In this document: piece after piece, positions 40,081-49,400 of the stretch
How positions within the stretch are numbered: position 1 is the stretch's first letter
How the letters are laid out: each line of letters begins with the position of its first letter
NCBI GenBank assembly: GCA_017549815.1
Contig: JAFYNH010000093.1
Span: 1-49,980, forward strand
Source of the DNA: Selenomonadaceae bacterium
GTDB taxonomy: Bacteria; Bacillota; Negativicutes; Selenomonadales; Selenomonadaceae
Direction: 5' to 3'
Length of the DNA: 49,980 nucleotides
Position numbers and translations under genes: made by a program
The notes under the pieces: generated by a model
Told to the model about the DNA's origin: nothing
Seen by the model: only the letters and a program-made list of their open reading frames with translations
The model's database searches: none

Positions 40081-43000
40081 TCAAAATTTCTTAACGTTGC
40101 CGAGATAAAAATCAAGCGCGTTGCCATGAAACGTATTGCAATATTCGTCATCAATCGTAAAAATCCCGCGCAGTTCCGACGCAATAATTTTCGTGTCATT
40201 AACGAAGGCTCTAACCCACGCCTCGACAAAATTCTTATCAATCGGCACGCGCAAAATTATATCGCCAAAAATCGCCATTACGTCGCGACAAAAATCCTTT
40301 ATCCCCTCGTGAATCTCGCGAATGTCATCAAAACGATTTTGTCCCGGCTCTGGTTCGCCGAATACAGGTCTGCCCTGCACGTCGAAATTTTTCAGCTGAG
40401 CATCGGGCGCAGTCAATATCGTCTCGAATAAAAGTTGATAGTGGTAAATCGCAGATCTGGTGCGGCTGTAGTCGTCGTTCTCCGTGAAACAACCGCGCAT
40501 TCTCTTATCGGCGTCCTTGCCAAAATGATTCGTGTAACTCGTCGCGAAGTAGTAGCCCGTGAAAATATTCCCCGTCAGCTCCTGCAGATAATATTGAATC
40601 GTGCCCGAATAACCCATATCAACCACGCCGACCTTATTGAGACTGCCGCCGAGATTGTCAATATATTTTTCGTAATTGGCTCGCTCGTTCTCCGCGTGTT
40701 GCAAAATTTCTTCGGCGTGTTCGTCAATAATTTTCTCAACCAACGACGAATCCCTTTCTGGCAGAGAAATTTTCCTATCGTCGCCCAAATCCAAGCCGAA
40801 TCGTACCTTGAAAAAATGATTCAGCGTGCCTTGAAATTTTAAGCGTATCAATCGCTTTGCCTGCGAAATTTCCCGAATCGACGCGATTGATACTGCCCGC
40901 CGCGAACTGTAAAAATAATCCGAAGGCAACGGCTCAATATTTAGCAACTTCGTTATAAATTCATAAAAAGTTTGCAGAAAATATCCGTCGCGTGCTAAAA
41001 AGAAAATCCTGTTAATGTCGTCGAGTCTCGTTTTCCGAATCAGCCACAGCATAAACGTTAAAAGCGGTATGCCGTAAAACCAATAGCCTAAGTCACGGAA
41101 ACTTTTTATAATAAGTCGCCCGCTCCCGCCCGTTAAGTCGTTGCAGAGCCTAAACGGGTCTTGAAATTTTTTAGCCAACACGACGCCAAGTAAAATCCCC
41201 GCGTAAAGCGACATCTTGTAATTGGATTGCTCCAATAAATTGCGTCCGAACGGCACTTGCGACAAAAGATTTATCGCGCTCATCAAGTGATAGCCGCCAA
41301 AGCCCCTGTCGCAAACCAGCTGAATATCGCTCATTTCGTTATCGCCAAAGTGAATCAACTTCCCAACGCGATTTAAATTCTGCTTAGCAAGATAATTCCA
41401 AATCGCCGCCGTATCTTTGCGCATACCCGTTTCGCACGAGATTAAAAGTTTCGTGTAGCCCTCAACACCGCATTTCCTAAGGAGCCGTTCAAGGTCGGGC
41501 GTCTGCAAATACATATCCGAAATCAGCCAAACTTCCTTGCCACGCCGCAAAGCCTCTCTGAACCACGCAACAACTTTTTCTCGCGGCAAAATTAAATCAA
41601 GCTCCGTTGAAACTTCCAGCTCGCGGATTATTTCGCAAATCTCATCGTTGAGCTTAGTCAACTCGCCAAAACTTTTATAAATCTCGTCAAGGGTAACGTC
41701 GCCGCCCTTTTTTTGTCGGGCAAGTTCTTCAGCCTTGACGCGCAGATTCGGGAAGTCAAAACTTTTTCCGAGCAAGTCCTCAACCTTGAGCCGAATAATT
41801 TCGTTGACGTGATAAGGCTTGGCGACGCAACGCATTAACAGCGTATCGAACACGTCGAAGGAAATAATCTCCGCTTGATTCAAAACAATGTCGCGAACTT
41901 CGGCGTCGGTGCGCTGATAATATTGCCAAAGATTTTTACTGCCCAGATTAATCGTATAAGTCTCGGTTGACGGCTCGAATTCGTAGTAAATCATATTCTC
42001 GGACTGCGCGGCAAGTAAAATCGACCGCTCAAAGGCGTGAGCAATCGTACCGTCATTTTGCCCTTGTTCGGGCGGAAAATCTTTGAAGGTAAAATTCGCT
42101 TGGAAAAATTTTTTAAGAGCCGTCGTCCGCGCCCAAAACATCGTGCCCGCTGGAAAGTCAAAGTAGTCAAGCTTATTCGGCGGGATATTTACTCGGCTCA
42201 AAAGTTGCTGACCGACTTCGCGATTTGAAAGCCATGTAAAGGCGACGTAGGGAACATTGGCGGCGGGACGCGGATAAATGACGCCGACGGATTTATTATC
42301 TTTAAAAGCCTTGAAAATTTTTCTGATTCGCTTAGGTTCGCCAAGCAAAGCGTCAAAAAGATATTTGCGCCAATTCTGTTGCTCGTTGCCTGTGTAAAGG
42401 GATTTTTTGGAATGAATATGCGCCACGAAATCATATTTGGGCAAAAGGTCGCTGAAACCCGCAAGGAACGGCGCGACATCTCGCCCGCGATTAGGTACAA
42501 GGCGCACGATAACTTTTTCGGCGTTCGGAATTTTGTCAAAGGCGGCTTGAACTTTATTGGCGGTAGATTCTTCGACAATCGAAATAAGCGCGTCAAATTT
42601 ATAGGGCATATTCGCGCAGGCGTCGACCATCTCTTTTAAGAGGTCAAGATAAAAAATATGAGCCTGTATCGCGATTTTGCCCGGTTGCTCCAAAAGTTCC
42701 CCGACGAACGAACTTTGCTCCTGTATCAACGCACGCGGCATAAAACCATTGCTCATCTGCCAAATCTTGTAACGGCGCGTATCCTTCAACAGCGGCGCAA
42801 AACATTTATAAAATTTATCCTTAAGCCCAACCTTTTTATCTTCGGCAAGCGGCATCGCCTTATAAATAAAGCGGGCGGCGGTAAGAGCCTTTTCCTTGTT
42901 GTCCGAATTAAGCCACTGCCGAAAGTCGCGCAACGATTTAGTCAACTTCCACGAATTGGAATTCAAAATCGACTCGCTGAATTGCTTAAGCTGTTGATTT

Positions 43001-44451
43001 TCCTCAATCAAAGCCTCGTGTTGCGCTCGGAACGTCTCATTTTCTTTGGAGAATTTTTTAAGCGTTTGTTCGAGAATCGCGGGATAATTATCTTCAAGCT
43101 TGCCGAAAATTTCAAAGGTCACGTGCCCCGACAACTCTTTAACGTCGAAAATAATTTGCGGGTCGCTCGTCCAAAATCTGTGAAAGCCGTTGACAATTTC
43201 CCCGACGTTACTGAAAAAATCTCCGCAGAGCTTGCCGTTAATCAATACACGATTTACCTTGAGCGAAATAAAATTCCCGTCAGGGTCAAAGCGCAGATAT
43301 TTTATGGGACGGGAAATGTTAAACTCCATGCGCACATAAAAATTTTTCGTCGGGTCGACGTTGATAATTTTCTTCGCAACCAGAGTAAATTCTTCGCCGT
43401 TGCCAACAAAAATTTCTGCGCGGAGCATGTTATTTTTCTGGGTAAGATTGAATACGTCGAAGGTGCCGCCGTCGCTAAGGAAAGTTTTTTCGTCGTAGTT
43501 GTAAAGCGTCTTAATCTCGGCGGCATTAGCGGGACTGTTCAGCAACTCCTTAAGCAATTCGAGACCGACAAGATTAAAGGCGGCAACTTTCTTTTCAAGG
43601 CAAATTTTGGCGAACGCAAAGCGGCGATTTATTTGCCCGCCGACACAAAATTTTTTAGCTTCGGGGAAAACGTCTAGGAAAAATTTATTGTCCGTAAAGT
43701 TGTAAACGAATTCCCGCGCTATGAAATAAAATTCTAAATCTGCGCGGACAAGCTTATCATAAGAAGTTGCCGAAGTATTTTCCTGCCGCGCCCGCCGTAA
43801 TCTGAACTTCGTCAGCCGCTCCTGCAGAATAAAAATGTCCGCGTGAAAACAAAGCCGAATCCACATCAGATAATCGGGCAGTTGCCAAAAGCCGTGCACG
43901 TCTAGCAACCGATATTTATCATAAGCCTCGCGCCGAACCATTGCGCTGGGATGGCAAAGACAGTTACCATTATAAAAAAAATAATTCAGCCACTCGGCTC
44001 GCGAACGGTTGGATTTTTCAAAAACATTTTTATAAAAGTCGTTGTCTTCAAGCTCGCGCAGATAACCTTCCTCGTCAACGAAATCAACCAATGTAAAACA
44101 CGCCGCAAAATTTTCATTGGCGTCAAGGAACGCAACCTGCTTTTCCAGCTTGTTGATAGCCCAAAGGTCGTCCGAGTGGTGAACCGCTATATATTTTCCC
44201 CGCGCAGAATTCACAGCCTCGCGAATCGCCAATACAGGGCCGCGATTTTCTTCGTACAAAAAAGTTTTTATGCGCGGGTCGTTAAAACTCTTTATAATCT
44301 CGCGGCTGTTATCGGTAGAGCCGTCGTCGATAATTAAAAGTTCAAAGTCGGTGAACGTCTGCCGAAGGACGCTTTCAATCGCCTCCTCAACGTATGCCGC
44401 ATGATTGTAGCTCGTCAAAATCACGCTAACTTTCGGAGATTTTTTTTCCAT
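40081..44451 (-). CDS. Giant multidomain glycan protein: GT2, RgpF-like, HAD-like and C-terminal domains
   Basis: Residues 1-240 are a GT2 glycosyltransferase (VSVILTSYNHAAYVEEAIES, LLIIDDGSTDNS, HHSDDLW). About 290-480 is a galactose-binding-like or linker segment ending in a coiled coil. About 580-850 is a rhamnan-synthesis RgpF-like domain (FDALISIVEES, VRLVPNRGRDVAPFL, HSKKS). From about 864 there is a HAD-like domain (ISFDVFDTLLMR, WLISDMY, IHFGDNEMSD), and then about 350 residues as in other RgpF-HAD proteins. Such proteins build and modify surface polysaccharides or flagellar glycans. It is 14 bp from the ketoacyl-synthase gene. The domain order is read by eye; substrates are unknown. 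Confidence 0.8.
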   Translation of the reverse strand: MEKKSPKVSVILTSYNHAAYVEEAIESVLRQTFTDFELLIIDDGSTDNSREIIKSFNDPRIKTFLYEENRGPVLAIREAVNSARGKYIAVHHSDDLWAINKLEKQVAFLDANENFAACFTLVDFVDEEGYLRELEDNDFYKNVFEKSNRSRAEWLNYFFYNGNCLCHPSAMVRREAYDKYRLLDVHGFWQLPDYLMWIRLCFHADIFILQERLTKFRLRRARQENTSATSYDKLVRADLEFYFIAREFVYNFTDNKFFLDVFPEAKKFCVGGQINRRFAFAKICLEKKVAAFNLVGLELLKELLNSPANAAEIKTLYNYDEKTFLSDGGTFDVFNLTQKNNMLRAEIFVGNGEEFTLVAKKIINVDPTKNFYVRMEFNISRPIKYLRFDPDGNFISLKVNRVLINGKLCGDFFSNVGEIVNGFHRFWTSDPQIIFDVKELSGHVTFEIFGKLEDNYPAILEQTLKKFSKENETFRAQHEALIEENQQLKQFSESILNSNSWKLTKSLRDFRQWLNSDNKEKALTAARFIYKAMPLAEDKKVGLKDKFYKCFAPLLKDTRRYKIWQMSNGFMPRALIQEQSSFVGELLEQPGKIAIQAHIFYLDLLKEMVDACANMPYKFDALISIVEESTANKVQAAFDKIPNAEKVIVRLVPNRGRDVAPFLAGFSDLLPKYDFVAHIHSKKSLYTGNEQQNWRKYLFDALLGEPKRIRKIFKAFKDNKSVGVIYPRPAANVPYVAFTWLSNREVGQQLLSRVNIPPNKLDYFDFPAGTMFWARTTALKKFFQANFTFKDFPPEQGQNDGTIAHAFERSILLAAQSENMIYYEFEPSTETYTINLGSKNLWQYYQRTDAEVRDIVLNQAEIISFDVFDTLLMRCVAKPYHVNEIIRLKVEDLLGKSFDFPNLRVKAEELARQKKGGDVTLDEIYKSFGELTKLNDEICEIIRELEVSTELDLILPREKVVAWFREALRRGKEVWLISDMYLQTPDLERLLRKCGVEGYTKLLISCETGMRKDTAAIWNYLAKQNLNRVGKLIHFGDNEMSDIQLVCDRGFGGYHLMSAINLLSQVPFGRNLLEQSNYKMSLYAGILLGVVLAKKFQDPFRLCNDLTGGSGRLIIKSFRDLGYWFYGIPLLTFMLWLIRKTRLDDINRIFFLARDGYFLQTFYEFITKLLNIEPLPSDYFYSSRRAVSIASIREISQAKRLIRLKFQGTLNHFFKVRFGLDLGDDRKISLPERDSSLVEKIIDEHAEEILQHAENERANYEKYIDNLGGSLNKVGVVDMGYSGTIQYYLQELTGNIFTGYYFATSYTNHFGKDADKRMRGCFTENDDYSRTRSAIYHYQLLFETILTAPDAQLKNFDVQGRPVFGEPEPGQNRFDDIREIHEGIKDFCRDVMAIFGDIILRVPIDKNFVEAWVRAFVNDTKIIASELRGIFTIDDEYCNTFHGNALDFYLGNVKKF

Positions 44452-44465
44452 AACCTACCTCCGTT

Positions 44466-45461
44466 TTAAAGGAAACCTGTCAAATCTGCTATGCAACCTG
44501 CCCAACTCAAGCCTACTCCAAAGCCCGCAAGCATTACATTTTTTAAATCCGCCGCGCCATGAGCTTTAACGACTTGTTCAATCGCAAGCGGCACGCTCCC
44601 AGAAACTATGTTGCCCGTCTCCATTATGTCATTGTGAAAGGGCACTTCATTTAAATTAGCCTTATCGCGCAGATATGTCAACATAAATTTATTAGCCTGA
44701 TGAAATATGCAGTAGTCCAAATCTGCGCGAGTTAAATCAGCCGCAATCAATACGTCGTCGACAAGCTTTGGCACTTCGCGCAACGTGAAATAAGTTATCG
44801 CCATGCCGTCCATAAAGACTTCGTAATTCGAGCGATAATTTTTATTGTCGTCCGTCGAAAAGACTTCGGGATTGTCACGCGGCATTAAGCGACTGCCTCC
44901 GACTGGAATAATTAATTTATTGTAGCGCGAACCGTCACTGCCGAATACAAATGCCCGTAAACTTTCAGTATCGCCGCCTTCAAGCCAAGTCGCCGTTGCT
45001 CCGTCGCCGAAAAGCGGGCGCGTCGAAGTATCTTTGACGTTAATATATTTTGTGTAGACGCTCGACGTTAAGAATAAAATTTTTTTAGCTAAGCCCGTTT
45101 CAATCAAGCCCTTAGCAACCGCCAGCCCGTAAACATAGCCCGAACAACCCAGCGCAATATCCATAGTGCCGACAGATTTCTTTAAGCCGAGCCTGTCTTG
45201 AATCTGCGCGGACGTGTGGGGCATTTGATAATCGGGGTGTTGAGTGCACAGTAAAATAAAATCCGTCTCGTCGCGATTAATTTCATATTCTGTAAAAAGT
45301 TTTTCGGCGGCTCTCAATGCCAAATCGCCCGCCGATTCGTTCGTTACTATATGCCGACTCTTTACGCCGATTTTCTTCATAAATCGCCCGTCAATTATCT
45401 CCGAATTATTTTCAATCTGCGCGGGCAGGTAAGACGCTATCGCCCGTATTCTTGCAAACAT
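44466..45461 (-). CDS. FabH-like 3-oxoacyl-ACP synthase III
   Basis: A KAS III thiolase fold of 331 residues with the catalytic Cys106 in DIALGCSGYVYGLAVAKG, His in CIFHQANKF and Asn in METGNIVSGSVPLA, so the triad is complete. KAS III enzymes start fatty-acid synthesis or make specialised acyl chains; placed beside a glycan-building protein rather than fab genes, this one probably makes or transfers an acyl group for that glycan. The ATG overlaps the hepT stop by 1 bp (TAATG) and follows GGGAGG. Confidence 0.88.
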   Translation of the reverse strand: MFARIRAIASYLPAQIENNSEIIDGRFMKKIGVKSRHIVTNESAGDLALRAAEKLFTEYEINRDETDFILLCTQHPDYQMPHTSAQIQDRLGLKKSVGTMDIALGCSGYVYGLAVAKGLIETGLAKKILFLTSSVYTKYINVKDTSTRPLFGDGATATWLEGGDTESLRAFVFGSDGSRYNKLIIPVGGSRLMPRDNPEVFSTDDNKNYRSNYEVFMDGMAITYFTLREVPKLVDDVLIAADLTRADLDYCIFHQANKFMLTYLRDKANLNEVPFHNDIMETGNIVSGSVPLAIEQVVKAHGAADLKNVMLAGFGVGLSWAGCIADLTGFL

Positions 45462-45883
45462 TACTTATCCTCCCAAACAATGCCCGTCTCTTCTGCCAAG
45501 TCTTGCCTTATGTCTTCATCAACGTTGCTGTCGTACTCTCGAAGTACATCAAGGCATCTTTTCTCCAAAACAGGAATATCTTCAATGATAACGCTCCAAA
45601 TAATTTTCTTACTGCGCTTACCGTAGTTGTGAATCAACTGATTACGCATGTCGTTTATCTGCCGCCATTGAATATCTTCAAGCGTAGTTTTCATTTCGTC
45701 CGATAAAGTACGAGCCAATTCGCCAATTTGCCCGATATAAAAAGCACTCACATCAACTAAATAATAACTTTCCTTAGCAATGAATTGCTCATAGCTTTGA
45801 ACTTTTGCTTGAACAACTTTCAATTTACGACACCATTTAACCATATGAAAAAGTCGTTCAAAATCCCCTATCTTACCGCGCAT
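45461..45883 (-). CDS. hepT: HepT-like HEPN toxin (DUF86)
   Basis: A helical HEPN protein with the RNase motif RX4HXY (R80, H85, Y87 in MRNQLIHNYG). The ATG after GAGGTG lies inside the end of mntA (11-bp overlap). In known systems HepT cleaves RNA and is silenced when MntA adds AMP to the Tyr of this motif, which is present here. 140 residues is typical. Confidence 0.87.
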   Translation of the reverse strand: MRGKIGDFERLFHMVKWCRKLKVVQAKVQSYEQFIAKESYYLVDVSAFYIGQIGELARTLSDEMKTTLEDIQWRQINDMRNQLIHNYGKRSKKIIWSVIIEDIPVLEKRCLDVLREYDSNVDEDIRQDLAEETGIVWEDK

Positions 45884-46160
45884 AAAGTAACACCTCGTCT
45901 TTTGCAATTTTAGATAAAAATCTTTTGCCGGCTTCTTCTCTGTCCACTAAATCAAGTTCCAAACCAAGTGCTCGTTGAAGGTCGCCATAAAAGCCGCCAT
46001 ATTCCCAACCTCTGAAATTTCCGCCGTCATGAATCAAATCAACGTCGCTTTGTTCGTCAGCCTCACCGCGTGCATAACTCCCGAACAAACTCAATCGCTC
46101 CACGCCGTAACGTTCGCAAATCGGAACGACCGCTTTTTTTATATCCTCAATCGTCAGCAT
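45873..46160 (-). CDS. mntA: MntA-like minimal nucleotidyltransferase antitoxin
   Basis: 95 residues with the nucleotidyltransferase signature GSX10DXD (G27-S28, D39 and D41 in LFGSYARGEADEQSDVDLI). In known MntA/HepT pairs it AMPylates HepT. The SD GGGAGTG precedes the ATG. The pair heads a metabolic/glycan operon with overlapping genes, unusual for a toxin-antitoxin cassette, so an addiction role for the following genes is possible. Confidence 0.88.
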   Translation of the reverse strand: MLTIEDIKKAVVPICERYGVERLSLFGSYARGEADEQSDVDLIHDGGNFRGWEYGGFYGDLQRALGLELDLVDREEAGKRFLSKIAKDEVLLYAR

Positions 46161-46223
46161 TTAAATCACTCCCTTTATACTTGAATAGTTAAAACGCCAC
46201 AAAGACATATTGAGTTGAGACCC

Positions 46224-46330
46224 GGCGCACATGGACGTGCGCCGCCCGCAACAGAAACATGGATGTTTCTTTGCGGGACAAAACGCCCTTTCTTTTTGTT
46301 ACTTTTTCTTTGGGCGAGCAAAGAAAAAGT
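46224..46330. repeat. Cluster of three strong palindromes in the intergenic gap
   Basis: GGCGCAC/GTGCGCC (46224-46243), CCCGCAA-c-AGAAACAT/ATGTTTCT-TTGCGGG (46245-46277) and ACTTTTTCTTTG/CAAAGAAAAAGT (46301-46330) occur in tandem. The remaining gap up to the restriction gene holds no gene, only a fragment of heptamer-like sequence (46370-46390). The third palindrome resembles a sequence near 4260-4290, also just beyond the 3' end of a minus-strand gene. Confidence 0.6.
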
Positions 46331-46425
46331 ATGTTCAACAGCAAAGAAAAAGTTTTGCAAACATAAAATAGGAAATAGGGACTAGCTGGTTCCGCGAGTC
46401 CACGCTTTGGCAAAGGGGGGACACC

Positions 46426-49400
46426 TCACGCCATCGCCTTTACTTTTTCCTCAATGAAATTTATCTCCGCGTCGCTCAAATTATATTTCGCGTAAAGTTG
46501 CTTGTCGATTTCGGGAATGGGAACGTTCCAATTTATGTCCGATGCCGCTGTAAAATCTTGCAACGGCACCATTGCCCACGTTGCCGGCGGATTGTGCTGT
46601 GTTACCTTCAGAATGCCCAGCATTGCCCTGCAAAACTTGCTCTTTATGTATGCTATGCAAGCCGCCGCCTCAGACGCACTGTCAAACGCTCCGACCGTTA
46701 TAAAGGTCTGTGTTGCGCCGACAAGCGGCGAGCCGACAAGCGGCGTACTAACCACTTCGCCTAACGCTCCCGAACCATTAGAATCAGGAACAAACACTTT
46801 AAATTTCTCCAAACTCTTATGATAAGTCACATAATCACGGCGAACCCATTTAAAAACTCGCTCGTTATTTTTTCGCCCGTAAAGTTGAATGTATTCGTGT
46901 CCGTCGTTCGGTTTTTCATCAAAAAATATTTCAGGCATTAAATCAAAAACATTTGATGACATCTGATATTGATTACCTTTACTAAATTTTTTTATGGCGT
47001 CGGGAAAATCTTCATGAGCTTTTGGCGTTAAGCTGTAAGCTGTGCGCGAATACATAATTTCGGTGAGGGGACGGAAATTTGGATTGTCGAGTACAACCTT
47101 TTTATGAATAGAAATAAGCTCTTCAAACGGAATGAAAAGTTTAATCGGCTCGAAGGTTTGATTCTTATCATAAAAAGTAATTGCAATGCCGCCCTTAATA
47201 TCGGAGTTCGGAAAAAGAGGTTTTATTTCGCCGTCAAGTTCATATTCCCAGCTTTTCATAAAGTTTTTAATAATCTTGACATGAGTATCTTGAAGAAATT
47301 TTTCCGCGAAATCGCCCGGCGTTGCGCCCGCATTGAAAAGAAATCGCGCAGGGTGAATCAAGCTTGCCTTTTTGGTAAGTTTTTCGTTGTAAGCAATCTT
47401 AATGAACTCGTGATAAATCGGCGCGGCGAAATTTTTATTATCACCACTTCCAACGACTTGATAAGGCGGGTTGCCGACAACGGCGTCGAAAAACATTTTG
47501 CCAACTCCTTTATTCCAAAAATTTTTATCCAAAACGCTGCCGATAAAATCATCGGGATTAACTTTGAGGGTATCAATAAGCTTATCGAAAAAATTAGCGT
47601 TGACATGCGCGGGTCGAAAGCCGATGAGCGTCCTGCGCGTGATTTTCTCAGCCATAGGCGTTTTGCAAATGACAAAAATATTTTCAGCGACAACTTCGTC
47701 CCAAATCTTTATCAGAAATTCGGGCTTGAAATTTTCTTCGTCGAAGTTGCCGAGCCGCGCCCGATAAATTTTACAGGCAACATAAAGAGGATACAAGCCC
47801 GTTTTTGCGTTGATGTCCAAGATTTTCTTATCGGCAGTGAAAAAATTTTCGTCGAAGGCAGAATCAATGTGGAGCTTGACGACATTATAAGGCGTGAGGA
47901 CGGTCTCCTTATCGGGATTTTTAAACGTGGCGAACAGCTCGGCGATTTTCTTAACGCGGTCGGAGGGCGACAAGTCGTCGGCACTTTTGGCGAGGTTGCG
48001 GATTTTTCTGCCCGCCGCAATGAAAATATCTCGGTCGTAGTACTTGATAAAGCCGGCGAAAATTTCTTTGGTAACACCCGTCGGCATGAATTCAGCCCAG
48101 CTTGCGTCGTCAATTTCCATAAACATTTCGAGAGTAAAATCTTTCTCAAAAGGAACGTCCGCGCCGTAAATCAGCAACGGCATTCTAATCGAAACGGCTC
48201 GCAGAATAGAAATAGCGTTGCGGCGTCTTTTTTTGCGTTCTTCGAGTTCTTTTTGTTCGGGAGTGCGCGAAGTTTTGGAGCCGCCTCTTTTACGCGGTTT
48301 ATTTTCATCAAGCCCTTGATTATTAACGTTAATGGCGTCCTTAGATTTTGACGACTTGCCGATAATCCCGCGCAGATTTTGAAATTGATTAAAGTCAAGT
48401 TCGCTGAGATTTAAAAGTTCGTCATTATAAAGCCCGTTGTCGTCAAAACCGTTACGAACGGCGCGTTCAATCCAAGCGCGTTTGAGTTCTTGCAAAAGGT
48501 CATCGGCTCTGTATTCCATACGCGAGCCGCTCATAGAAATTACGGGACAAAAATTTAAAAGTTCATTCAAAAGTTCGCGGTCGTCGTCCTTAGTCTTACC
48601 TGCGCGGGGAGAAATGGCAACGGCGTCCGCAATCATTTTCAAAGTACGGTCGGGCGCGAAGTCAAAGACGTAGCAATTTTCCTTAACCATGCCGCCTGTA
48701 TTGCAAGGGCTTTGAACGCGGAAAACAGTTTGGAGATAACTCGCGGCAGAAGTTGAGGAGCCGCCCGCCAACATAAAAACCGCCGTCCATTCGGGTACGG
48801 TAACGCCCGTTGTAAGCTTGCCGCAGGAAAGAGTTATGGTATATTCGTTATCGGCAATGGCGTCCTTAACTTTTTTAAGCGCGTCGCCGGGTTCATCATC
48901 TGAATCGCCGTCACCGGCAACATTGACTATTTCAAAGCCGCCAAAAACTTTGTGACGTTGCAAAAGTTCACTTAAGGCTTTACCTTCCTTGACGCCGGGA
49001 ATAATCCAAAGAGTATGACGGAAAATCTTTCTGAACTCTGCGCGGGCAAAAGGATAATTCTCGGCAGTGGTCAGCAAGTCCAAAAAGTTTTGAACGTCGG
49101 CAGCGTGAATAAAATTTCCGTTGTGAGTCCCGAAGAATTCGCGGAAGTTAAAAACTTTGTCTTCAGTGTCGAGATAATTAAACAGCTCGCCGAGATTGTA
49201 AGTAAAAATTTTCATGGCGGGCAAATCTTCATATGGGTTGGAGTCGAGATTATTTTTATTCCAATCGGCTTTGGCGCGTTGTTCGGCGACATAATCCCAA
49301 GTGAAGACGTTGTTTGAGTAATTGCCGAGAATATTAAAAGGCGTGCCGCTGAGCGCGAGGAATTTTGAATGGGGCTTGACGATATTTTTAATAACAGCGT

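Noticed and set aside
42658..43677. A 339-codon plus-strand frame
   Set aside because: Antisense to the giant glycosyltransferase gene. Long shadow frames are common here because of codon bias.
47104..48351. A 415-codon plus-strand frame
   Set aside because: It is fully antisense to the helicase-methyltransferase gene, with no SD and no recognisable domain; the motifs are on the other strand.
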